64,000 nt of DNA from Peptoniphilus sp. GNH (GTDB lineage Bacteria; Bacillota; Clostridia; Tissierellales; Peptoniphilaceae): assembly GCA_021307325.1 (NCBI GenBank), contig CP089931.1:62001-126000 (forward strand), in the 5' to 3' direction. Shown in pieces: positions 7,124-14,850 of this stretch. Position numbers and translations under genes: made by a program. The notes beneath the pieces were generated by a model. The model made no database searches, was not told where the DNA came from, and was given only the letters and a program-made list of their open reading frames with translations. How positions within the stretch are numbered: position 1 is the stretch's first letter; each line of letters opens with the position of its first letter.

Positions 7124-7443
7124 AAAAAATAAACAGGAAGATTTTTACAATGAGCATACTGCATAACTTATTTTATTTAAAATTTTTAAGAAATATCTGA
7201 AAGAATACTTAGGAGAAAGCAAGATCTTAAATATATCCCAATGGAAATCGTAACTTGTCACTATGAAGAAAGAGAAAATAACCTTTACAATCAAATATTA
7301 GGGATATGAGAAGAAGTTAAACAGGCAGAAAAAGTTAAGACTTGCATAGAGCCGTTACAGGAACAATAAAAACGACTATCACAGGTAAAACAGAACGAGT
7401 TAGACCAATAAAAAACAAAAGTGAAATATTTATAACTTAAGCA
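7124..7443. other. Decayed element sequence
   Basis: About 320 bases without an intact gene. Short open pieces in several frames are charged and helical (for example E-E-V-K-Q-A-E-K-V-K-T near 7310) and are interrupted by stops, which suggests the remains of a mobilisation gene. I cannot name the family. Confidence 0.35.
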
Positions 7444-7500
7444 TTGACATCAAGTTTTTTTGTGTGATATATTTATAACATCGAGTTAGAAATATATCAC
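7444..7500 (+). promoter_or_regulatory. Promoter with palindromic operator for the second XRE pair
   Basis: TTGACA (7444-7449) stands 16-17 bases before GATATA/ATATAT (7466-7472). Overlapping the -10 is a perfect inverted repeat: GTGATATATTT (7464-7474) and AAATATATCAC (7490-7500). It is well placed for autorepression by the XRE protein encoded at 7948. Confidence 0.65.
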
Positions 7501-7528
7501 TTGAAATTATACGTAAGGAGAATTTGAC

Positions 7529-7945
7529 ATGAAAAACAAAGTATCTATACGAGAAGTTGTTGCAACAAAAATTATTATTGCAATTTTAATTGCGGGATAT
7601 TATTGGTTGTGGAGCAGAAACGACTATCAGCCTGAATACCAACAGTTTTCAAGCTATTGGGGTTTTATTCTATTTTTGATGCTGATAGTGCATTATTTTA
7701 GAGTAAAAAAATATAAGAAAGAATACTTTGATGAATTTGCAGAAAAAAATCTACACAGATGTGATTCAATATGCTTAAAAATTTTTTGTGTGTTAATGGT
7801 TATTATAGCGTATTTAGGAGGAATTTTAGGTCATGTAAACGCAATTTCAACAGCGTTGATGGGATGGCTTATTATCGGAAGCGTAATTGCAATTACAATA
7901 CTTCGTACGATTATATTTTTAATTATGGATTCTAAAGGGGTATAA
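7529..7945 (+). CDS. Membrane protein paired with the second XRE regulator
   Basis: A 138-residue protein with four hydrophobic segments (about 12-30, 43-58, 82-100 and 108-133) and a charged cytoplasmic loop after helix 2 (V-K-K-Y-K-K-E-Y-F-D-E-F). AAGGAG precedes ATG 7529. The stop codon is followed two bases later by the XRE gene, so the pair is one operon behind the palindromic promoter at 7444. I do not recognise a named family. It resembles the 3253/3455 pair in logic but with the gene order reversed. Confidence 0.65.
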   Translation: MKNKVSIREVVATKIIIAILIAGYYWLWSRNDYQPEYQQFSSYWGFILFLMLIVHYFRVKKYKKEYFDEFAEKNLHRCDSICLKIFCVLMVIIAYLGGILGHVNAISTALMGWLIIGSVIAITILRTIIFLIMDSKGV

Positions 7946-7947
7946 TT

Positions 7948-8151
7948 ATGGCATTTATAACGAAAGTGAAAGAATATCGAGAAAAGGCAAAATATAAGCA
8001 ATCTGAACTTGCTGAAATGGTAAATGCCAGAAGAGAAACTATTGTACATCTTGAAAATGGGAAATATAATCCATCATTAAAATTAGCCATGGATATTGCA
8101 AAAGTATTTAATGTTAGTGTAGAAGATTTATTTGAATTTACAGATGATTGA
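7948..8151 (+). CDS. XRE-family repressor, 67 residues
   Basis: A single Cro/C1-type helix-turn-helix: V-K-E-Y-R-E-K-A-K-Y-K-Q-S-E-L-A-E-M-V-N, then R-R-E-T-I-V-H-L-E-N-G-K-Y-N-P-S and V-F-N-V-S-V-E-D-L-F-E-F. The last motif is typical of the short YvaO/YozG-like group. It is probably co-transcribed with, and coupled to, the upstream membrane protein gene, whose last codons (AAAGGGG) provide the ribosome binding site. It probably represses its own operon at the inverted repeat 7464-7500. Confidence 0.85.
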   Translation: MAFITKVKEYREKAKYKQSELAEMVNARRETIVHLENGKYNPSLKLAMDIAKVFNVSVEDLFEFTDD

Positions 8152-8180
8152 GGCACACAATTTAATTTAGGAAATATAAT

Positions 8181-8606
8181 ATGCAATTCACAGGATTGCA
8201 ATGGGACGATATAGATTTTGATACGGTCGAAGATTTAGATAAATATGATAGGAAAAAATATCTTGCTCCTATTTCTGTTATAAACTTAAAAAAGACTCCT
8301 GGAAAGACAACCTCAAATGATTCTGAGATAGATAAGTTTGCAAAAGAAGATAGAGAATTTATAAAAAATCAAGTTGAAATATATAGACCTGACCTTATAA
8401 TTTGTGGAGGAACAGGAGATATATTCATTAAAAACATTCTTAATTTAGATACTAATTCTTGGACTTATGTTTATGACTATTTAAGTTATTTAATTTATAA
8501 TGATACGATTATAGTTAAGACATTTCACCCAGCCTGCCGAAAGAGTAAACAAGATTTATTTGAAAATATAGTTTTACCGATTAGGGATATATTGAATAAT
8601 AAATAG
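8181..8606 (+). pseudogene. Chimera: integrase scrap fused to a uracil-DNA-glycosylase-like domain
   Basis: The open frame is 141 codons. Codons 4-14 (T-G-L-Q-W-D-D-I-D-F-D) are an integrase catalytic-domain fragment: 8190-8223 matches 1723-1756 of the int gene at 33 of 34 bases. After that the sequence changes to a domain with V-I-N-L-K-K-T-P-G, R-P-D-L-I-I-C-G-G-T-G-D-I and F-H-P-A-C-R, features of a uracil-DNA-glycosylase-superfamily group of unknown function; full-length relatives have about 80-100 more N-terminal residues. So a 5'-truncated gene was joined to an integrase scrap. Whether the product is made or active is unknown. Confidence 0.55.
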
Positions 8607-8684
8607 CAGAGATTTTAGTAATTGTTTTAAAGGAGAATACAAACATTCATTTTAAATTTAATATTTAAGTCGAGAACAATCTAA

Positions 8685-8720
8685 AGACGGGGAGAGTATA
8701 TCTTCATCGTCTCTTTTTTT
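8685..8720 (+). terminator. Terminator before DUF3847 copy 2
   Basis: AGACG (8685-8689) pairs with CGTCT (8708-8712), with an inner GGAGA/TCTTC stem, followed by seven T residues. The following bases, ATTGCAAGAAAGGAG, are shared with the copies at 6833 and 11393. Confidence 0.6.
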
Positions 8721-8741
8721 ATTGCAAGAAAGGAGATTTAT

Positions 8742-9038
8742 ATGAAAAAATTAGAACAACTAAGACAAGAATCAAAATAAATAAAAGATAAAATTGACGA
8801 TACAGAAGAAAGATTAAGGCAACTAAAAAATCAAGAAAAAAAGATATTAAAACAAGATATAGTAAAAAGAAGAAAAGAAAGAACTCATAGGCTCATAACA
8901 AGAGGAGCAATCTTATAAAGCCTTATAGAAAATGCAGAAGAACTAACAGATGAAGAAATAAAAATCCTACTAGAAAAAGCAACAAAGACAAAAGAATTTA
9001 AAGAGATAGACCTTGAAGTATCGATTTTAGAAGACTAG
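8742..9038 (+). pseudogene. DUF3847 gene, broken copy 2
   Basis: Nearly identical to the intact copy at 6833 over most of its length, including the upstream ribosome binding site. Two in-frame stop codons break it: TAA at codon 13 (8778-8780) and TAA at 8916-8918. Each differs from the intact copy by one base. The C-terminus also differs, ending in L-E-V-S-I-L-E-D instead of the L-K-I-M-S-E-N of copy 1. Confidence 0.85.
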
Positions 9039-9169
9039 AAATAAGGTATATATAGGAGATAGAAATATTTTTGCTATAATACTACTATGCAACCAATAGA
9101 CTAAGAATAGAAAATGAAAAAACTGGGTATAATAATACGCACGATTTGATTACTTTTAAGGAGGTAATT

Positions 9170-9484
9170 ATGAAAAGTTTAAAGTGGTATACCATAGCTG
9201 CATGTATTTGGATATTTATATTTCCTATAACAGGAATAACTGGGTGGGCTTTTATGATTAGTGGTCCACTTGTTATAGTAGGAAGCATCTTGAAATTTGT
9301 GTTCAAATTATTTAGAATAGACCTGTATTGGTTAACTAAACCTAGCTTTGGTTTAGGAGTTTTACCAGACCTAATTATTTCTGTAATTGTTGGATTTTTA
9401 CTAACTATTATTGGGATATGGTTATGGAGAATTACTAAGAGATTATATAAATGGTTAGTCTTAATAAAGCCTGAGAATTGTTAG
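9170..9484 (+). CDS. Membrane protein of unknown function, 104 residues
   Basis: Two to three hydrophobic stretches: residues 7-25 with the I-F-I-F-P-I-T-G-I-T-G-W motif, 27-46, and 68-90, with a basic C-terminus. The site AAGGAGGT stands directly before ATG 9170; an in-frame ATG at 9146 would put the site inside the gene. A TATAAT (9075-9080) lies about 90 bases upstream. I do not recognise the family. It lies between two element relics and has no co-directional partner closer than the 9521 frame. Confidence 0.55.
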   Translation: MKSLKWYTIAACIWIFIFPITGITGWAFMISGPLVIVGSILKFVFKLFRIDLYWLTKPSFGLGVLPDLIISVIVGFLLTIIGIWLWRITKRLYKWLVLIKPENC

Positions 9485-9520
9485 ATTTAATTATGAAGAA
9501 GAGAGATATTTAAAGCTCAT

Positions 9521-9652
9521 ATGAGAAAATGGTCAGATGGAGCAACCAAAACTGCTACTTGGGAAGTATATAAGTTTTTTCATGTAAATACAGTAGCTCC
9601 CTTTGGAACATTTAGAACTAAGATTAGGAAATGGAAGAAGTTGGCACTATAA
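9521..9652 (+). CDS. Short hypothetical frame, 43 residues
   Basis: An open frame with coding-like composition ([10 protein letters not shown], ending [11 protein letters not shown]) but no clear ribosome binding site. It may be the tail of a lost gene. I can assign no function, and the call is weak. Confidence 0.25.
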   Translation: MRKWSDGATKTATWEVYKFFHVNTVAPFGTFRTKIRKWKKLAL

Positions 9653-9723
9653 TATTATAGAAAATTAAGATATCTAGGAGGTACAGAGCAATGGTAATTT
9701 ATAAATTTTCTTTTAAATAGTTA

Positions 9724-9756
9724 GAGAGGTTAAGTCCTCTCAAAAAATAGAGGAGG
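9724..9756 (+). promoter_or_regulatory. Leader hairpin of the ABC-F gene, possible ribosome-binding-site switch
   Basis: GAGAGG (9724-9729) pairs with CCTCTC (9736-9741), followed by six A residues. The same CCTCTC can instead pair with the gene's own ribosome binding site GAGGAGG (9750-9756). Such mutually exclusive pairings are typical of antibiotic-inducible ABC-F and Erm leaders. No clear leader peptide was identified, so the induction mechanism is inference. Confidence 0.5.
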
Positions 9757-9760
9757 ATTT

Positions 9761-11323
9761 ATGATATATATTGACAAATTAAAAAAGGAAGTTGGAACAA
9801 GAGAATTGTTTTTCATTGAAAATCTAAGCATAAATCAAGATGAAAAGATAGGACTAATAGGAAATAATGGAGTTGGCAAAACAACACTATTTAGAATACT
9901 TTTAGGAATAGATACTGAATATAGTGGTTATGTAGATGTAAAGATGAAAATTAGTTCTTTATTAAATAATGAAAAGAATGATTTAAAAATTCAAAAATCT
10001 TACAGCCCTGGTGAATATCAAAGGCTAAGATTAGATGAAGTTTTATTAAAAGAGGAAAGTTTTCTTTTAATAGATGAGCCAACATCACACTTAGATATAG
10101 ATCAGAAAGAAAAATTAGTAAAAGAATTAAAAAATAGAAACAAAGGATTTATAATTATTTCTCACGACCGTGATTTTATTAATCAAACTTGTGATAAAAT
10201 TTTTGAATTATCAAATAAAAGTTTAGAAGTTTATAATGGAAATTATACGTTCTACCTTGAGGAGAGAATAAAAAGACAAAAATTTCTACAAAGAGAATAT
10301 TTCAATTATATTTCTGAAAAGAATAGATTATTAAGTGTAGCAAGTGATATAAAAAAACAGTCTTCAAGGGTAAAAACAACACCTAAAAGAATGGGGAATT
10401 CTGAAGCAAGACTTCATAAAATGGGTGGTCAAGAAAATAAGAAAAAACTTGATAAACAAGTAAAAGCTATAGAATCAAGAATTAATCAATTAGAAGTTAA
10501 AGAAAGACCTAAAGAAGAAAAAGCAATTGAGCTTTCAATGCCTGAAAATAGAAAAATCCATTCAAAAATTTTGATTAGGTCGGAAAAACTTAATAAAAGA
10601 TTTGGAGATAAAGTTATCTTTAATAATGCAAAATTGGAAATAGAAAATAATAGGAAGATAGCTTTATTAGGTATTAATGGTTCAGGCAAAACTACCCTTA
10701 TAAATATGATTATAAATAAAGAAGTGTGGGTTCATCCAAACTTGAAAATTGGTTACTATAGTCAATTAGGAGAAATATTAAATCCATTAAATTCTATCTT
10801 AGAAAATGTTTTAGAAACTTCAATTTATGATCAGTCTATAACAAGGATAATATTAGCAAGATTAGGTTTTAAAAGAAATGACGTATTTAAAGATATAAAT
10901 ATTCTTAGTGATGGAGAGAGAGCAAAGGTAAAATTAGCTAAACTAATAACATCAGACTTTAATTTTATAATTATGGACGAGCCAACAAACTTTTTAGATA
11001 TAAGGGCAATAGAAGCTCTTGAGGGATTGCTAAAATACTATGATAGACCAATACTTTTTGTTACTCATGATATTTCATTTATAAATAACTTAGCAGATGA
11101 ATTGTTGATGATTGAGAATAAAAAGCTTAATAGATTCATTGGAAATCTGAGTCAGTATAGAGAAAGTAAAGCAAGATCTTCTAAAAAGACAAGTTCTAAA
11201 GATTTTCTTATAGATTTTAGATTAACGGCGATAAGCAATCGACTTGCTATGGAAATTCCAAAGAGTGAAAGAGAAGACTTGGAGGAAGAATATAAAAATT
11301 TATTAAGTCAGAAAAACAAATAG
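9761..11323 (+). CDS. ABC-F ATPase, probable antibiotic-resistance ribosome protection protein
   Basis: A 520-residue soluble protein with two ATPase domains and no membrane segments. ABC-F proteins of this size bind the ribosomal E site and displace antibiotics of the 50S subunit. Domain 1 has Walker A G-N-N-G-V-G-K-T-T (about 34-42), an unusual signature Y-S-P-G-E-Y-Q-R-L-R-L and Walker B F-L-L-I-D-E-P-T-S-H-L-D. Domain 2 has G-I-N-G-S-G-K-T-T, L-S-D-G-E-R-A-K-V and F-I-I-M-D-E-P-T-N-F-L-D. A charged interdomain linker (about 165-275) with a basic tip resembles Msr/Vga/Lsa-type proteins. The stretch between Walker A and the signature in domain 1 is short. A regulatory leader and mobile surroundings support acquired resistance; the drug spectrum cannot be read from sequence. 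Confidence 0.85.
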   Translation: MIYIDKLKKEVGTRELFFIENLSINQDEKIGLIGNNGVGKTTLFRILLGIDTEYSGYVDVKMKISSLLNNEKNDLKIQKSYSPGEYQRLRLDEVLLKEESFLLIDEPTSHLDIDQKEKLVKELKNRNKGFIIISHDRDFINQTCDKIFELSNKSLEVYNGNYTFYLEERIKRQKFLQREYFNYISEKNRLLSVASDIKKQSSRVKTTPKRMGNSEARLHKMGGQENKKKLDKQVKAIESRINQLEVKERPKEEKAIELSMPENRKIHSKILIRSEKLNKRFGDKVIFNNAKLEIENNRKIALLGINGSGKTTLINMIINKEVWVHPNLKIGYYSQLGEILNPLNSILENVLETSIYDQSITRIILARLGFKRNDVFKDINILSDGERAKVKLAKLITSDFNFIIMDEPTNFLDIRAIEALEGLLKYYDRPILFVTHDISFINNLADELLMIENKKLNRFIGNLSQYRESKARSSKKTSSKDFLIDFRLTAISNRLAMEIPKSEREDLEEEYKNLLSQKNK

Positions 11324-11336
11324 GATATATAGCCTA

Positions 11337-11371
11337 GGCGATAGAAATTAAAAAATCTATCGTCTTTTTTT
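11337..11371 (+). terminator. Terminator GGCGATAG family
   Basis: GGCGATAG (11337-11344) pairs with CTATCGTC (11357-11364), followed by seven T residues. It ends the ABC-F gene. The stem and the bases just upstream closely match the terminator at 3927. Confidence 0.85.
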
Positions 11372-11392
11372 ATTGCAAGAAAGGAGATTTAT

Positions 11393-11601
11393 ATGAAAAA
11401 ATTAGATCAACTAAGACAAGAGTCAAAAGAAAAAAGATATTAAAACAAGACATAGTGAAAAGAAGAAAAGAAAGAACTCATAGGCTCATAACAAGAGGAG
11501 AAATCTTAGAAAGCCTTATAGAAAATGCAGAAGAACTAACAGATGAAGAAATAAAAATCCTAGAAAAGCAACCAAGACAAAAAAATTTAGATAAACACTA
11601 A
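11393..11601 (+). pseudogene. DUF3847 gene, broken copy 3
   Basis: Starts with the same ribosome binding site and first codons as the copy at 6833, but has lost about 60 bases of the coiled-coil part and has a stop soon after the deletion. The middle (E-R-T-H-R-L-I-T-R-G) is still readable in another frame. A second small deletion near 11560 shifts the tail. It is clearly non-functional. Confidence 0.8.
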
Positions 11602-11743
11602 GAGTAATGAGAAAAAATGTAAAAATATTAGCATAGATATTATGTAAGGACTAATGAGGAAAAGGTAATCAAAAAAATATGAAAAGTATCGAAATTTAAA
11701 CAAAATTATGTTAAACTATAGCCAATTAAAGAAAGATGAAATA

Positions 11744-11812
11744 ATGAATAATAGAATTGAAAAATACCGTAAACCTTTAGGTTTATCGCAACATAGACTT
11801 GGGAAAAAGTAA
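11744..11812 (+). pseudogene. XRE helix-turn-helix fragment
   Basis: A 22-codon frame reads I-E-K-Y-R-K-P-L-G-L-S-Q-H-R-L-G-K-K and then stops. This is the first helix pair of an XRE repressor, cut off before the recognition helix. No intact continuation is seen downstream. Confidence 0.45.
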
Positions 11813-11906
11813 GGATATCAAGGACGAGTATAAACAAAATAATCTTGATTATAAAGATTTATATTTAGGACTGTTTCCTCATTAAAGGTATGAAAGGAGA
11901 TAAGGT

Positions 11907-12158
11907 TTGGATACACAAAATATAAACAAATGGATAAAAAATAATAAAATTCAAAAAATTCCGAAGAAAGAAAAAAATAAGATAGAATTATTTAATTATA
12001 TAGCTAATTTAACCTTTGAAAAAAACGTACAATATACTGAAAAAGAAATTAATGAGAAATTAAAAAATTTCTATATTGATTATGCGATATTAAGAAGATA
12101 CATGGTAGATTATAAAATATTATCTAGAACAAAAGATTGTAAGACATATTGGTATTAG
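11907..12158 (+). CDS. DUF2087-family protein
   Basis: An 83-residue protein matching DUF2087 over its whole length: I-P-K-K-E-K-N-K near residue 18, Q-Y-T-E-K-E-I-N-E-K-L in the middle and D-Y-A-I-L-R-R-Y-M-V-D-Y-K-I-L-S-R followed by Y-W-Y at the end. The fold is winged-helix-like. DUF2087 domains occur alone or fused to regulators and are often found with transcription factors, so a DNA-binding or regulatory role is likely but not established. TTG 11907 is chosen because AAAGGAGA lies 6-13 bases upstream; the next in-frame ATG would delete the N-terminal half. A terminator follows. Confidence 0.85.
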   Translation: MDTQNINKWIKNNKIQKIPKKEKNKIELFNYIANLTFEKNVQYTEKEINEKLKNFYIDYAILRRYMVDYKILSRTKDCKTYWY

Positions 12159-12189
12159 ATTATTATAAAGATTTATCATTAAATTAATG

Positions 12190-12223
12190 AAGCAACCAAA
12201 GAAATTATCTAGGTTGCTTTTTT
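12190..12223 (+). terminator. Terminator after the DUF2087 gene
   Basis: AGCAACC (12191-12197) pairs with GGTTGCT (12212-12218), followed by six T residues. Confidence 0.85.
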
Positions 12224-12300
12224 CTTATCCTTTTTTATGGCAACTAGAAGTTAAGTTGAAAATTAAAATATAAAGAAAATAAATAATATAGAAGGTAAAC

Positions 12301-12381
12301 ATGGCAAAAAGAAGACAGAGATATAAAAATGAAATGCTTGAATTAAAGCTATTAGAGATTCAAAAGAAAATTAAAAGATAA
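12301..12381 (+). CDS. Short basic peptide, 26 residues
   Basis: The frame M-A-K-R-R-Q-R-Y-K-N-E-M-L-E-L-K-L-L with GAAGG upstream is a plausible tiny helical protein. It lies just before the TetR promoter. It could be the remnant of an element gene. No family is recognised. Confidence 0.3.
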   Translation: MAKRRQRYKNEMLELKLLEIQKKIKR

Positions 12382-12396
12382 ATATTATTATACGGC

Positions 12397-12425
12397 TTGA
12401 CAATTTTTAAATTTGAATTTATATT
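12397..12425 (+). promoter_or_regulatory. Promoter of the tetR/ABC exporter operon
   Basis: TTGACA (12397-12402), a 17-base spacer and TATATT (12420-12425). A near-consensus sigma-A promoter, about 30 bases before the tetR start. Confidence 0.75.
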
Positions 12426-12459
12426 TTTCTTATAGACGCAATCGTCGGTAGAGGTGCTT

Positions 12460-13041
12460 ATGAATAGAAATAAAAGAATGTCATTTGAAAATAGAAAAGA
12501 AGAAATAAAAAAAGTGGCAGCAAAAGTCTTTGTAAAGAAGGGTTTTTCCAATACCAGCATGGAAGATTTAATTAAAGAGAGTGGTCTTTCGAAGGGAGGA
12601 TTTTATCATTACTATAAAAACACCACCGATATTATCTATGATCTGATGCTTGATGGTATCGAATATAGAAATGAAATAATGAAAAAATCTTTAGATGTTA
12701 AAGGGAAATTAAGCCCGGATTTTTTCGCTAGTGAAATGACAAAAAAAGTCACAGATAGGACTTCTTATATGGATGTTTATGTGGAATTTTTACTGGCGAA
12801 AAAGAGAAATGAAAAACTCGAAGGAGTGTTTGAGCTTTTGAAGCTAAGGACTATTGAAGCTTTTAAGAGCGTGAATAAAGATTTTAGCAAATATAGTATG
12901 CAAAGTGATAAGTTTGACCTCTTAACTTTTTTCGTAAACGCCATGATACTATCTTCAAACATTTTAAATGGTGAAGATATTTTAAATGCCAACAGAGATT
13001 TGTTAGATGAGATTTTTCTATTGATTTTAAATAAGGACTAA
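12460..13041 (+). CDS. TetR-family repressor
   Basis: A 193-residue regulator. The N-terminal helix-turn-helix (about residues 10-55) has the TetR pattern A-K-V-F-V-K-K-G-F-S-N-T-S-M-E-D-L, then S-G-L-S-K-G-G-F-Y-H-Y-Y-K-N. The C-terminal ligand and dimer domain is helical and not assigned to a ligand. ATG 12460 is preferred over GTG 12454, because AGAGG at 12450-12454 is at the right distance. It precedes two ABC exporter genes by 54 bases, and an imperfect inverted repeat in that gap is a likely operator. By analogy with HrtR/FhuR-type systems, it may sense haem or another exported compound; that is inference from the adjoining haem genes. Confidence 0.85.
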   Translation: MNRNKRMSFENRKEEIKKVAAKVFVKKGFSNTSMEDLIKESGLSKGGFYHYYKNTTDIIYDLMLDGIEYRNEIMKKSLDVKGKLSPDFFASEMTKKVTDRTSYMDVYVEFLLAKKRNEKLEGVFELLKLRTIEAFKSVNKDFSKYSMQSDKFDLLTFFVNAMILSSNILNGEDILNANRDLLDEIFLLILNKD

Positions 13042-13053
13042 TTTTTTTTAATT

Positions 13054-13079
13054 TGTATTGATAATTCGTATCGACAATA
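13054..13079 (+). promoter_or_regulatory. Candidate TetR operator
   Basis: An imperfect inverted repeat, ATTGATA and GTATCGACAAT around ATTC, lies between tetR and the first ABC gene, just upstream of the AAAGGAG ribosome binding site. It is a plausible TetR binding site. It also resembles the TGATA/TATCA dyads found upstream of the later haem genes. Confidence 0.45.
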
Positions 13080-13095
13080 AAAGAAAGGAGAAAGT

Positions 13096-14850
13096 ATGAA
13101 AGTATACAAAAAATTATTTAGCTATGTGGCAGATTTAAAGCCTTTTATATTTCTTGCTGTAATCATAGCCATAGCATCGTGTATTTTGACGAATTTTGGC
13201 TATTATCTAATTTATAAATTTTTAAAAGCGCTTATGATTGATTCTAATCTTGATGTGGCAAAAAGTTATGCTTTTAGGATTGCAGCCTTTATATTTACTG
13301 GAGTTTTATTATATTTTATATCCTTGCTCATGGCTCATAAAGTGGGTTTTCATTTGGAAAATGTACTTAGAAAAAAGGGAGTTGAGGGACTTAGTAAGGC
13401 AGGGTTTAGATTTTTTGACACTCATCCATCTGGCAGTTTGAGAAAGATAATAGATGATAATGCTTCTTTGACTCATACAATAGTTGCTCACATGATACCA
13501 GATAACACAAAAGCTTTTACAACACCGGTTTTGATCTTGATTTTGGGATTCTTCATAAGTCCAAGAGTTGGAATATGTATCTTGATTATGACGCTTACTT
13601 GTCTTGCGTGCCTTGCAAGCATGATGGGTGGCAGCGATTTTATGAAAGTTTATCAAGCTGCCCTAGATGAACTTTCGGCAGAAACTGTTGAATACATAAG
13701 AGGAATCTCCGTAATCAAAATCTTTGGAGTTTCCGTATCTTCTATGAAAAAGCTCTTTGAGCTGATAAATAAATATTCAGATTATGCCTATAAGTATTCT
13801 CAAAAATGTAAAAAGACATATATCATCTATCAAGTTCTATTTTTTGGTTTGGTTGCAATTTTGACTATTCCACTTGTATTTTTAATTGATAAGCTGGGGG
13901 ATCAAAGGCTAATCGCTTTAGACTTAATGATGATAATATTTTTGTCTGGGCTTATGTTTTCAGCCTTGATGCAGGTAATGTATGTTAGTATGTATTCCTT
14001 CCAAGGAAATTACGCAGTGGATTCTTTGACAAATCTTTATGAAAAAATGGAAAAAGAAAAAATTTCTTTTGGTAGCGAAGACAATTTTAAAAATCACAAT
14101 ATAGAATTTAAAAATGTAAGTTTTTCTTATGATGATAAAAAAGTCATAGAGAATCTTTCCTTTAGACTTGATGAGGGCAAAATATATGCCCTTGTAGGAG
14201 AATCAGGCTCTGGTAAATCAACTATAGCTAAACTATTGTGCGCCTATTACAAGATAGACTCTGGCGAAATTTTAATAGGCGATAAACCTATCGAAGCATA
14301 TTCTCAAGATGCCCTTATAAAAGAAATTTCTTTTGTATTTCAAGATACGAAACTTTTTTCTGATACTATTTATAATAATGTCTTAATAGCAAGAGAAGAT
14401 GCAAGCAGAAAGGACGTTTTACAAGCCATGTCGCTAGCTGGGTTGGATAGTCTTTTGGAAAAGCTTGAAGATAAAGAAGATACCCTAATAGGAACTGATG
14501 GTGTTTATCTTTCTGGTGGAGAGTCTCAAAGAGTTGCCATCGCAAGAGCAATTTTAAAAAATTCCAACATTATAATAATGGATGAGGCTTCGGCATCTAT
14601 AGATCCAGACAATGAATATGAACTTCAAAAGGCTTTCAAAAATTTGATGAAAGGCAAAACTGTTCTTATGATTGCCCACAGACTTTCTGCCATAAGAGGA
14701 GTGGATGAGATTTTACTTGCAGAAAATGGCAAGATAGTTGAAAGAGGATCCCACGAAGAGTTATTTGCAAAAGATGGAAAATACAAAAGACTTTACACTA
14801 TGTATACAGAGGCCAATGAATGGAGGGTTAGTGATGAAAAACTTTCTTAA
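13096..14850 (+). CDS. ABC exporter half-transporter A (permease-ATPase fusion)
   Basis: A 584-residue protein with six membrane helices in residues 1-310 and an ATPase domain from about 335. Motifs: Walker A V-G-E-S-G-S-G-K-S-T, signature L-S-G-G-E-S-Q-R-V, Walker B I-I-I-M-D-E-A-S-A-S-I-D and H-loop A-H-R, all with normal catalytic residues. Its 3' end overlaps the next ABC gene by 17 bases, so the two almost certainly form a heterodimer like the IrtAB, YbtPQ or SiaGH-type exporters. The substrate is unknown; location beside haem uptake genes and behind a TetR regulator suggests haem, a porphyrin or an iron chelator. Confidence 0.88.
   Translation: MKVYKKLFSYVADLKPFIFLAVIIAIASCILTNFGYYLIYKFLKALMIDSNLDVAKSYAFRIAAFIFTGVLLYFISLLMAHKVGFHLENVLRKKGVEGLSKAGFRFFDTHPSGSLRKIIDDNASLTHTIVAHMIPDNTKAFTTPVLILILGFFISPRVGICILIMTLTCLACLASMMGGSDFMKVYQAALDELSAETVEYIRGISVIKIFGVSVSSMKKLFELINKYSDYAYKYSQKCKKTYIIYQVLFFGLVAILTIPLVFLIDKLGDQRLIALDLMMIIFLSGLMFSALMQVMYVSMYSFQGNYAVDSLTNLYEKMEKEKISFGSEDNFKNHNIEFKNVSFSYDDKKVIENLSFRLDEGKIYALVGESGSGKSTIAKLLCAYYKIDSGEILIGDKPIEAYSQDALIKEISFVFQDTKLFSDTIYNNVLIAREDASRKDVLQAMSLAGLDSLLEKLEDKEDTLIGTDGVYLSGGESQRVAIARAILKNSNIIIMDEASASIDPDNEYELQKAFKNLMKGKTVLMIAHRLSAIRGVDEILLAENGKIVERGSHEELFAKDGKYKRLYTMYTEANEWRVSDEKLS

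Noticed and set aside
13309-13656. Minus-strand open frame inside the first ABC exporter gene
   Set aside because: Opposite to a well-supported ATPase gene and without family features.
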